Part shown: positions 8,912-16,225 of the stretch, one piece after another | How the letters are laid out: each line of letters starts with the position of its first letter | How positions within the stretch are numbered: position 1 is the stretch's first letter | From: an uncultured Kineothrix sp. | Lineage (GTDB): Bacteria > Bacillota > Clostridia > Lachnospirales > Lachnospiraceae | Length of the DNA: 64,000 nucleotides | NCBI GenBank assembly: GCA_910588855.1 | Contig: CAJUSR010000004.1 | Location: 1 to 64,000 of the forward strand | Direction of reading: 5' to 3' | Translations under genes and position numbers: made by a program | Notes under the pieces: model-generated | What the model was told of the DNA's origin: nothing | Seen by the model: the letters and a program-made list of their open reading frames with translations, nothing else | Database searches by the model: none

Positions 8912-9689
8912 AATGGTAGATGTCCGCGCAGGATATGGTAAAAATGAAATATTGCATGGCGTAAACCTAATGGCGCCAAAAGGGGAAATTACTACGGTAA
9001 TCGGCAGCAACGGCAGCGGCAAGAGTACGCTTTTGCGGGCTTTGCTCGGGTTTCTTCCTATTTGGGGAGGCGATGTGGCCATAGATGGCGTTTCCACAGG
9101 TAAAATGAAGGAAGCGGAAATCGCAAGAAAGATTGCTTATCTGCCACAGGGAAAGAATATCCCCGATATTTCCGTCGGCCGCTTAGTTCTTCATGGAAGG
9201 TTTCCTTATCTAAGCTATCCGAGAAAATATAAAGAGAAGGATTTTTTGATTGCCGAAGAATCCATGAAGCAAATGGGGATTTGGGAACTTTCGGAAAAAC
9301 AACTGTCTGAACTTTCCGGCGGTATGCGGCAAAAAGTGTATATCGCGATGGCGCTTGCCCAGCAGGCGCCGGCTATCGTTATGGATGAGCCGACCACATA
9401 TCTGGATATCGGGCAGCAGTTGATGTTTGCAGAAATGATAAGGGAGCTGTCCGGAAGCGGGAAAACCATAATCCTTGTTTTGCACGACATTTTGCTTGCT
9501 TTAAAAGTTTCTCACCGGATTGTCGCCATGCAGGACGGAAAAACCATTGCCTGCAAAGCGCCGGAGGATATGATAGCCTCGGATATTTTTAGAAAGCTCT
9601 ATGGTATTACGGTAAAGCCGTTCCAGACAGAACGGGGCCGGCAATACTATTATGAAACAGATGAAAAGTGGGTTCCTCCCTTTTTATAA
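8904..9689 (+). CDS. FecE-like ABC transporter ATP-binding protein
   Basis: The 261-residue ATPase has Walker A GSNGSGKST (34-42), the signature LSGGMRQ (137-143), Walker B AIVMDEP (156-162) and a following H-loop (LVLHD). It powers import through the permease upstream, on the cytoplasmic face. The ATG overlaps the permease stop codon. It belongs to the iron-chelate/B12/heme class by similarity and by its partners. Confidence 0.92.
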   Translation: MIEMVDVRAGYGKNEILHGVNLMAPKGEITTVIGSNGSGKSTLLRALLGFLPIWGGDVAIDGVSTGKMKEAEIARKIAYLPQGKNIPDISVGRLVLHGRFPYLSYPRKYKEKDFLIAEESMKQMGIWELSEKQLSELSGGMRQKVYIAMALAQQAPAIVMDEPTTYLDIGQQLMFAEMIRELSGSGKTIILVLHDILLALKVSHRIVAMQDGKTIACKAPEDMIASDIFRKLYGITVKPFQTERGRQYYYETDEKWVPPFL

Positions 9690-9783
9690 AGAGCAGGTTT
9701 TAAATTCTTAAGCCGGCATTACTGCCGACTCTTCTGGCAGAAGGGATGGAAAAAGGATAAGATACACGGAAATGGAGGAAACA

Positions 9784-10383
9784 ATGAATTATTTTCCCAT
9801 GTTTATGGACATAAAAGGGCGGGAGGTCTTAATTTGCGGAGGAGGAGCCCATGCATTGGAAAAAATAGAGCGGCTAAAACCGTTTGGGGCCAATCTCCAT
9901 GTCATTTCCCCGCAGCTTCTTCCTGAAATAGAAGAAATGGATGGGGTCAGAACGGAAAAGCGACGCTTCGTAGAAAAGGATTTGGATTCCTTTCCCATTT
10001 TTTTGGTTGCTGCCGAGGGGCAGGATGAAAATGAAAGGATTGCCGGAATCTGCCGTACAAGGCATATCCCGGTAAATGCTGTGGATATGCAGGATATTTG
10101 CGACTTCATTTTTCCGGCTATGGTTCCCTCTTCCCAGATGTGCATAGCTATTAGCACGGGCGGCTTATCCCCCGCTTTTGCCGTGGAATTGAAAAAAAGA
10201 ATCCACAAGTGCCTCCCGGATGATATTGATGACATTCTCCTATGGATGAATGAGATAAGAGAAAAAATCCGCAGCCAAGTACCGGATAAAGAGAAACAGA
10301 AATACATTTTGCGCCGCATTGCGGAAGAGACGTTTGAAAAAGGGAGGAGACTGACGGAAGAGGAATGGAAGGAAATAAACTAG
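9784..10383 (+). CDS. Precorrin-2 dehydrogenase / sirohydrochlorin ferrochelatase domain (siroheme synthase)
   Basis: The roughly 199-residue protein resembles Met8p/CysG-N: an NAD-binding motif ICGGGAHALEKIERL at the start, a middle dimerisation segment with ISTGGLSPAFAVELKKRI, and no methyltransferase half. It would oxidise precorrin-2 to sirohydrochlorin and possibly insert iron, giving siroheme. That is the cofactor the fusion protein at 4272 needs, so the co-location makes sense. I prefer the start at 9784 because GGAGG (9774-9778) lies 5 nt upstream; an in-frame ATG at 9772 would overlap that site. Confidence 0.85.
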   Translation: MNYFPMFMDIKGREVLICGGGAHALEKIERLKPFGANLHVISPQLLPEIEEMDGVRTEKRRFVEKDLDSFPIFLVAAEGQDENERIAGICRTRHIPVNAVDMQDICDFIFPAMVPSSQMCIAISTGGLSPAFAVELKKRIHKCLPDDIDDILLWMNEIREKIRSQVPDKEKQKYILRRIAEETFEKGRRLTEEEWKEIN

Positions 10384-10483
10384 CCCCGGCGGGAAGCGGA
10401 ACGGTGTGGGAAACTTTGTCTGCCCGGGTTGTCTGCCCATCATTTTTTTCAATTTTTACTATGCAAAATACCAAAATTTGCAG

Positions 10484-10512
10484 TTGTTTTTTCCTTCGCG
10501 ATTGGATATAAT
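10484..10512 (+). promoter_or_regulatory. Promoter of the putative 6S RNA
   Basis: TTGTTT (10484-10489) and TATAAT (10507-10512) are separated by 17 bp, predicting a start near 10519. Confidence 0.65.
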
Positions 10513-10518
10513 AGAAAT

Positions 10519-10755
10519 AACCTGAAATGTACGACAACTCTTGTTATTTTGAACCTACATTTACTTTAAACGGGATTCCTACATCGCCTTGTGGCTGTCA
10601 AGCCCCCACTCTTAGAGGATTGGAGGGGAAGGCAAAAGCAAGGTTGCGGTTACCCACCTAGCTTGGGCTAGGAGTCAAAGTACAAGAACCGGCATTTTGG
10701 GGATATAGTGTAGTATACTACAAAAGAAAAGCAGCCGTAACGGCTGCTTTTTTTC
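10519..10755 (+). ncRNA. ssrS: Probable 6S RNA
   Basis: A non-coding transcript unit runs from a sigma-A promoter to a clear terminator (GCAGCCG-TAA-CGGCTGC plus T run, 10731-10755). The interior looks like clostridial 6S RNA: a 5' bubble strand around GAACCTACATTTACTTTAAA, an apical hairpin CCCC...GGGG (about 10604-10629), and the 3' bubble hairpin CACCTAGC-TTGG-GCTAGGAG (about 10657-10674). 6S RNA binds the housekeeping RNA polymerase holoenzyme and dampens transcription in stationary phase. The call rests on recalled family features and the layout; a covariance-model search would decide it. Confidence 0.65.
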
Positions 10756-10786
10756 GGAGAACGGGAAAGAAAAAGGGGAAAGCGGA

Positions 10787-11261
10787 TTGGAAAAGGATAG
10801 ATGTTGCTGGGAGAGGAGCCTTTAAAAAGAAAGCATGTTGCAGGGTAGCAATGTCATTTAGTTAGTGCCTTGACTCAGCCGTGAGGAACATAAAAGGCTC
10901 AAGGAACCCGTTAAAAAACGTCGGCACTTAACGAGGTTCCTCACGAGTTTAGTGTCCGTTACGTTTTTTGCCGAGCGAAAGCGTGGTGACGGAGCATTTT
11001 ATGTTCCTCACGGCGTCCGGTACCGTTAACTAAATGACATTGTGCAGGGTAAGGTGTGTTTGAAAAAAAGGGCGTTGTGGGAAGGGATGTCTTTGAAAAA
11101 GAAAGACATTGTGGGAAACAGTGCTGTTAAAAGGGATGAGTGTTGCCGGAAGAGGTGGTCTTGAAAGGTTGGAAGGCTGCGGGAAACAGTGCTGCTGAAA
11201 AAGAAAGGCGTTGCCGGAAGTAGCACCTTGGAATGGGATAAGATTGGGGAGATGGCGGATG
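10787..11261 (+). repeat. Degenerate 34-nt tandem repeat array, split by a MITE
   Basis: About eight units of 33-35 nt can be laid out at 10787, 10821, (MITE), 11059, 11092, 11127, 11161, 11195 and 11228. The pattern is TTTGAAAAAGAAAG, then a TTGCNGGGAA core, then a variable tail such as ACAGTGCTG. The last unit supplies the ribosome binding site and start codon of the SpoIID gene. This region between the 6S RNA terminator and that gene holds no other coding sequence. Confidence 0.75.
10849..11042. mobile_element. MITE copy 1 (194 bp) with target site duplication
   Basis: The ends are perfect 16-bp inverted repeats, CAATGTCATTTAGTTA and its complement. The element is bounded by the direct repeat TGCAGGGTAG (10839-10848) / TGCAGGGTAA (11043-11052). 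It contains no open reading frame of note and is internally an extended imperfect palindrome (GTGAGGAACATAAAA ... TTTTATGTTCCTCAC). A second copy at 28699-28892 has the same length in the opposite orientation, with about six differences. It is a non-autonomous element that would depend on a transposase elsewhere in the genome. Confidence 0.88.
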
Positions 11262-13676
11262 ACCAGAGATGAGAGGATTTTAGGAAAAATAGTATTGATT
11301 ATAATCGGTTTGCTCATTATCGGCTATATTTTTATGGTCAGTATCCGTATGAATATGGTAAAGCAGCCGGAGGGTGAATACATAAGGCTAGAGGATGCCA
11401 TGATTTTAGCAGAGGCGTTGGATGAGGAATTAGGGAAGAACGAAGTAAGGGAAGAAGACGCAGGAGGAATATATGCTGCGTGGAAGGAATCATTGGAAAC
11501 GGATAAAGAAAGCAGCCTTACGTACGGGCAGTTTACGGAGTGGCTGGAAAGCGTGGCTCCTTCCGGAGAAGGGCAGGCAGACAAAGCGAAGCCGGAAGAG
11601 GGAGAAGCGGATTTGGAAGAAAGGGAAGGGGAAAGGGCAGCTATTGAGGAACTGAAGAGAGAATACAAGAAAAAATACCAGAAGGAATTTCGGTTGCTAA
11701 AAGAGGACTGGTATAGGATGTATGATGCGCTGCTTGCTTACCGGGGAATGGGAGACATTATCCAAAAGGCGGATGTGACGGTACTTGGATGCGGCAGTGA
11801 AGTGACAGATAAGGAAGGGGAAGTGCTGGAAGAAGGAAAACTGCTGGCAGAGGAGGGGATATACTCATACTGTTCGGATGAATTTGAAAGCAGGAAATAT
11901 CAAGGAATCCGTGTATACAAAAAAGGGGAAGCCTTGTTGACGGTAAGGGATACAGTGAACAGGGGGATGGATTTAAAAAATATCTGGATTATGGAAGCCG
12001 GGGAAGGAAGGGAAATCCAGGTTTTTTATCATGGTTATGAAATACGGTTCCCTTATGGGAAAGCAGAGATTGGGCAACGGGAGCAGATTGGGGATTTGGA
12101 TTTTGCAGACGGGGCTTTGCAGTCGGTAAAAATAAAAGGAGAGAAAATCAATGGGAAACTTTTGAGCATAGGGGATGGGCTGATTGAAATCGAAGGGAAA
12201 GGCAGGTACCCTTATGATGAAGAGATGGCTGTCTATCAATTATATGGGAAGCTGGAAGAAGGCGGCCGGAAGGATTTGCGCATCGGTTATGACTTTACTG
12301 ATTTCGTATTGGATAATGGGGTAGTTTGCGCCGGGCTGGTTACCCGGGATGAAGCGATGGAAAGTATCCGGGTGGTGATTAAAAATACGGGATATGGAGG
12401 GGCATATCATGAAAAGGCAGAGTTTACGGCAGATACGGCTTTCACGGTGCGTTATGGGAATTATGACAAAATGGAAAGCCGGGAATTTCAGGCCGGGGAT
12501 GTGGTGTCTTTGGATGGGGATAGCGAATTTTTTACAGGGGAACGGATATATATAGAGCCGGAGGCCCTGACAGGAAGGGTGAAACTCCTGTCGGTAGAAA
12601 GGGCGCAAGGGAACCCGGAGTATAGGGGAAAAATGGAGATAGCAAAAACCAAAGACGGGTTGGTCATTGTCAATGAACTTTTGTTGGAGGAATATTTGTA
12701 TTCGGTAGTTCCCAGCGAGATGCCGGCTTCTTATCCGTTAGAGGCGTTAAAAGCGCAGGCAGTGTGCGCCAGGACATATGCTTACCGGCACATGATGCAC
12801 TCCGGGATTGCCGGTTTTGGCGCCCATGTGGATGACAGCGCGGGTTATCAGGTTTATAACAATATTGCGGAAAATGCCCAGACGACCAAAGCGGTGAAAG
12901 AGACTGCAGGAAGTTTGCTGTATTATGGGGATGAATTGTGCGGTTCTTATTATTATTCCACTTCCTGCGGCTTCGGAACGGATGCGGATGTCTGGAAATC
13001 TGACGGCAGTGAAGATACTTCTTATTTGCAGGCGAAGCGAATCGGCGAAAAAGAAGGGGATTATTCCGGGGAAGAGGTGGCGGAAGAGGAGAGCTTTGCC
13101 TCGTTTATCTCACAAGTGCATACATCCGATTATGAAAGCGATGAGGCTTGGTACCGTTGGACGTATGAATCCAAGGAAGCGGACGGGGATAGGCTGCTTT
13201 CGGCAATGAAAAAGCGATATGAGGTCAACGACAAGCTGGTGCTGACACAAAACGGGGATGGAACTTTTGAAAGCAAACCGATAAAGCGTTTGGGCAAGGT
13301 GAAGGATATTTCCATTGTCAAGAGAGGGAGCGGCGGAGTGGCGGATGAGCTGCTGATTGAGGGTACACAAAATACGTTTAAAGTAATATCGGAACATAAT
13401 ATCCGTTATGTGTTAAATAATGGGGTGAGTAAAGTTGTCCGGCAGGATGGCAGCGAAGTGGCTTCCCCCAGCCTGCTCCCCAGCGGATATTTTTCGATTG
13501 CCACTAGAAAAGAAGACGATATTGTGGTAGGATATAGTTTGTCTGGCGGCGGTTATGGGCATGGTGTAGGTATGTCGCAAAACGGTGCAAAGCAAATGGC
13601 GAAGAAGGGGTTTGGCTTTGGGGAGATATTGACATTCTTTTACCGTTCCTGCGATATAAGGAATGTATATGAATAA
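11259..13676 (+). CDS. SpoIID/LytB-domain membrane-anchored protein
   Basis: The 805-residue protein has an N-terminal membrane anchor (residues 9-29) and a Glu-rich linker. A region of unknown fold spans about 150-450. The C-terminal SpoIID domain (about 455-800) has EYLYSVVPSEMPASYPLEALKAQ near 480 and the GGGYGHGVGMSQNGA motif near 760. SpoIID enzymes are lytic transglycosylases that trim peptidoglycan during engulfment; many SpoIID-domain proteins have other wall roles. It is far longer than SpoIID itself, so the N-terminal two thirds are an open question. I start at 11259 because GGGGAGATGG precedes it; a frame from 11211 lies within the repeat array. Confidence 0.85.
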   Translation: MTRDERILGKIVLIIIGLLIIGYIFMVSIRMNMVKQPEGEYIRLEDAMILAEALDEELGKNEVREEDAGGIYAAWKESLETDKESSLTYGQFTEWLESVAPSGEGQADKAKPEEGEADLEEREGERAAIEELKREYKKKYQKEFRLLKEDWYRMYDALLAYRGMGDIIQKADVTVLGCGSEVTDKEGEVLEEGKLLAEEGIYSYCSDEFESRKYQGIRVYKKGEALLTVRDTVNRGMDLKNIWIMEAGEGREIQVFYHGYEIRFPYGKAEIGQREQIGDLDFADGALQSVKIKGEKINGKLLSIGDGLIEIEGKGRYPYDEEMAVYQLYGKLEEGGRKDLRIGYDFTDFVLDNGVVCAGLVTRDEAMESIRVVIKNTGYGGAYHEKAEFTADTAFTVRYGNYDKMESREFQAGDVVSLDGDSEFFTGERIYIEPEALTGRVKLLSVERAQGNPEYRGKMEIAKTKDGLVIVNELLLEEYLYSVVPSEMPASYPLEALKAQAVCARTYAYRHMMHSGIAGFGAHVDDSAGYQVYNNIAENAQTTKAVKETAGSLLYYGDELCGSYYYSTSCGFGTDADVWKSDGSEDTSYLQAKRIGEKEGDYSGEEVAEEESFASFISQVHTSDYESDEAWYRWTYESKEADGDRLLSAMKKRYEVNDKLVLTQNGDGTFESKPIKRLGKVKDISIVKRGSGGVADELLIEGTQNTFKVISEHNIRYVLNNGVSKVVRQDGSEVASPSLLPSGYFSIATRKEDDIVVGYSLSGGGYGHGVGMSQNGAKQMAKKGFGFGEILTFFYRSCDIRNVYE

Positions 13677-13768
13677 CGGACAGACGGGAAAAAGCTGTTG
13701 TTTATATGGTTTACCGCGTGTGTGATGATATGTGCAGCAGCGGAAGATAGGATAGGAATGACCGATTT

Positions 13769-14668
13769 ATGATAGGAAAGTTGATTTATATAGGCAGGGA
13801 TTTCAGCCGGCAGATGAATAAAAAGAATATTAGTGCATTTGCGGCGAGTACGACATTTTTTTTGTTTTTGTCGTTGATTCCCATGTTGATTTTGTTATGT
13901 TCTATTATCCCTTACACTTCTTTGACGGAAGCGAACTTGATGACATTTGTAACGGAATTGACACCGGATGCGGTGGACTCATTGGTAGTTTCCATTATCA
14001 GCGATGTTTATGCCAAGTCGGCAGGGGTTGTTTCTGTGGCGGCAGTGACTACTTTATGGTCGGCGGCAAAAGGGATGTTGGCTATGAGCCGGGGGTTAAA
14101 TGAGATTAATGATGTGGATGAAGACAGGAATTATGTGGTGGTGAGGGGGATAGCGTCCTTTTATACGATATTGTTCCTTGCAGTGATTTTGCTGTCGCTG
14201 GTGTTGATGGTGTTCGGGAACGCATTGGTAAACGGGATTATCAGGTATATCCCGCAGACGGAAAAAATCTTTGATTTTCTACTGCATTTCCGCCTGTTGT
14301 TTGTGCTGGCTTTTATGATTATTGGCTTTGCCATGATGTATGCCTATATACCGAATAAGAAGCTGAAATTTACGTATCAGATTCCGGGGGCAGTATTTTC
14401 GGCAGTGTTATGGAACGTGTTTTCATGGGCATTTTCCATTTATGTGGAGAAAATCAATAATTTCAGTACATACGGGAATCTGGCCACAATTGTGATTATT
14501 ATGCTTTGGCTTTATATGTGTATTTATATTATTATGATTGGGGCATATGTGAACCGTTATTTTGAGCCGGTATATCATTTTTTTTCTTATTACCGGAAGG
14601 TAAAGAGGCTTGACAAGACGGAAAAGATTCACTACAATGAGAATCAGTTAAAAAAAGATAGGCTGTGA
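13769..14668 (+). CDS. YihY/BrkB-family inner membrane protein
   Basis: The 299-residue protein has about six membrane segments and the family's conserved features: a first segment after ASTTFFLFLSLIPMLILL, an amphipathic ALWSAAKGM stretch, and the late YIPNKKLKF ... PGAVFSAVLWN motif. Members were once called ribonuclease BN; that role is not supported and the function is unknown. The end of the gene contains the promoter of the downstream pheST leader. The ribosome binding site is weak (AGGAATG). Confidence 0.88.
   Translation: MIGKLIYIGRDFSRQMNKKNISAFAASTTFFLFLSLIPMLILLCSIIPYTSLTEANLMTFVTELTPDAVDSLVVSIISDVYAKSAGVVSVAAVTTLWSAAKGMLAMSRGLNEINDVDEDRNYVVVRGIASFYTILFLAVILLSLVLMVFGNALVNGIIRYIPQTEKIFDFLLHFRLLFVLAFMIIGFAMMYAYIPNKKLKFTYQIPGAVFSAVLWNVFSWAFSIYVEKINNFSTYGNLATIVIIMLWLYMCIYIIMIGAYVNRYFEPVYHFFSYYRKVKRLDKTEKIHYNENQLKKDRL
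14610..14638 (+). promoter_or_regulatory. Promoter of the pheST T-box transcript
   Basis: TTGACA (14610-14615), 17 bp, TACAAT (14633-14638). It lies within the last codons of the YihY gene and points into the T-box leader. Confidence 0.75.
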
Positions 14669-14697
14669 AGGTGTAGATAAAGCTGGATGAAGGCTTT

Positions 14698-14935
14698 ATA
14701 AGAGGATTGCATTTTCTTTCAGAGAGAGGAGGCCATCGGCTGAAAGCTTCCTTAAGCCCGGATGCAATTTGAAATTCCCACTGGAGCTTCCCATAGGAAC
14801 ATGGCAACATAAGTAGTATGGGACGTAACCACGCGTTAAGTGGAAGAGAGCCTGCCGTTTTATGGCGGGAAGATGGGTGGTACCGCGGAGCCGTTTCGTC
14901 CCTGACATTGACTTTATGCAATGTCAGGTTTTTTT
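14698..14935 (+). promoter_or_regulatory. T-box riboswitch, probably tRNA-Phe responsive
   Basis: The leader has a basal stem I (GATTGCAT near 14704 with ATGCAATT near 14762), the AGAGAGAGG purine element, and the T-box sequence GGGTGGTACCGCGG (about 14874-14887). A terminator follows: CCTGACATTG (14901-14910) / CAATGTCAGG (14919-14928) plus seven T. The trinucleotide TTC at 14748-14750 on the 3' side of stem I is the candidate specifier, matching the Phe codon. Uncharged tRNA-Phe would pair and allow readthrough into pheS. Confidence 0.9.
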
Positions 14936-15022
14936 ATGCGCAGCCCCGTGCAGAGGAGGTAAGCCGCTATGCGGAACACGGGGTGCGCAGCGGGTAGGGG
15001 AAGAAGAGCATGCTCCTGCCCG
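14935..15022 (+). repeat. Two-hairpin dispersed repeat, copy A
   Basis: The copy consists of GCAGCCCCGTGCAGAGG, a CCGC-TAT-GCGG inner hairpin closed by CCCCGTG/CACGGGG, then a second hairpin CGGG...GAGCATGCTC...CCCG. It lies between the T-box terminator and the pheS start. Related copies are at 26038-26128 and 60206-60295, with a 3' fragment near 53311-53348. Translating it in one frame gives the same peptide pattern (APCRG...GAQRV) in each copy, which creates false reading frames. Confidence 0.8.
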
Positions 15023-15068
15023 GATGTACATTAGGAACAAGGAAAATATAGGAAAGGGAGAAAAATAT

Positions 15069-16088
15069 ATGAAAGAAAAATTGGCACAGATTAAGGCGGA
15101 GGCTTTGAAGCAGATTGAAGCCAGCGAACAGTTGGATAAGCTGAATGAAATACGGGTGAACTACCTTGGGAAAAAAGGGCAGCTTACGGCGGTATTAAAG
15201 AGCATGAAGGAAGTAGCCCCGGAAGATAGGCCGAAGGTAGGGCAGATGGTGAACGAAACAAGGGAAGAAATCGAAAAGCTTCTGGAAGCTTCCAAACGGA
15301 AAATGGAAAGGGCTTTGCGGGAAGCGAAAATGAAGGCAGAGGTAATCGATGTGACGCTTCCGGCAAAGAAAAACAGCGTAGGCCACCGGCATCCGAATAC
15401 GATTGCGCTGGAAGAAGTGGAAAGGATTTTTGTTGGGATGGGCTATGAAGTAGTGGAAGGCCCTGAGATTGAGAAAGATTATTACAATTTTGAAGCGTTG
15501 AATATCCCGGACGGTCATCCGGCTAAGGATGAACAAGATACATTTTACATTACAGGGGATATCCTCCTTAGGACCCAGACCTCTTCCACACAGGTGCATG
15601 AGATGGAAAAAGGGAAGCTGCCCATCCGTATGATTGCCCCTGGGCGGGTATTCCGTTCCGACGAAGTGGATGCTACCCATTCCCCGTCCTTCCATCAGAT
15701 AGAAGGGCTGGTCATTGACAAAAATATTACTTTTTCGGATTTGAAAGGAACTTTGGCGGAATTTGCCAGGGAATTGTTTGGAGATAAGACTAAAGTAAAA
15801 TTCAGGCCCCATCATTTCCCTTTCACAGAGCCAAGTGCGGAAATGGATGTTTCCTGTTTCAAATGCGGCGGCAGCGGATGCCGGTTCTGCAAGGGCTCCG
15901 GTTGGATTGAAATATTGGGCTGCGGCATGGTGCATCCCCATGTGTTTGAGATGAGCGGGATTAACCCGGAAGAATATACCGGATTTGCATTCGGTGTAGG
16001 TTTGGAAAGGATTGCACTCTTAAAATACGAAATTGACGATATGCGTCTGCTGTACGAAAATGATATCCGTTTCTTAAGACAGTTCTGA
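15069..16088 (+). CDS. pheS: Phenylalanine--tRNA ligase alpha subunit
   Basis: The alpha subunit carries the catalytic core of the (alpha-beta)2 enzyme that charges tRNA-Phe in the cytosol. The 339-residue product has the N-terminal coiled coil (about 1-85), the motif 2 region FRSDEVDATHSPSFHQ and the motif 3 region FGVGLERIALLKY. I place the start at 15069 (MKEKLAQIKAEALKQ) after GGAAAGGGAG; a frame reaching back to 14862 runs through the T-box and repeat and is not real. It is followed by pheT after 137 nt. Confidence 0.96.
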   Translation: MKEKLAQIKAEALKQIEASEQLDKLNEIRVNYLGKKGQLTAVLKSMKEVAPEDRPKVGQMVNETREEIEKLLEASKRKMERALREAKMKAEVIDVTLPAKKNSVGHRHPNTIALEEVERIFVGMGYEVVEGPEIEKDYYNFEALNIPDGHPAKDEQDTFYITGDILLRTQTSSTQVHEMEKGKLPIRMIAPGRVFRSDEVDATHSPSFHQIEGLVIDKNITFSDLKGTLAEFARELFGDKTKVKFRPHHFPFTEPSAEMDVSCFKCGGSGCRFCKGSGWIEILGCGMVHPHVFEMSGINPEEYTGFAFGVGLERIALLKYEIDDMRLLYENDIRFLRQF

Positions 16089-16225
16089 GCCCTGATTCCC
16101 TCGGAAAATAAAAACGGAATGGTAAATGATAGGATAAGAAGCAGAGGATATCTGTTGAAACAGTATCGCAGGCAGGTTGGAGACATGCATGGGTATTAGA
16201 CAAGAGAAAGGATTGGTTAAGGAAG

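Noticed and set aside
10787..11261. CRISPR-like array because of regular 34-nt spacing
   Set aside because: The units are degenerate throughout, with no identical repeats separated by unique spacers and no cas genes nearby.
14862..15068. N-terminal extension of pheS back to 14862
   Set aside because: It runs through the T-box, its terminator and repeat copy A; the normal PheS start with a ribosome binding site is at 15069.
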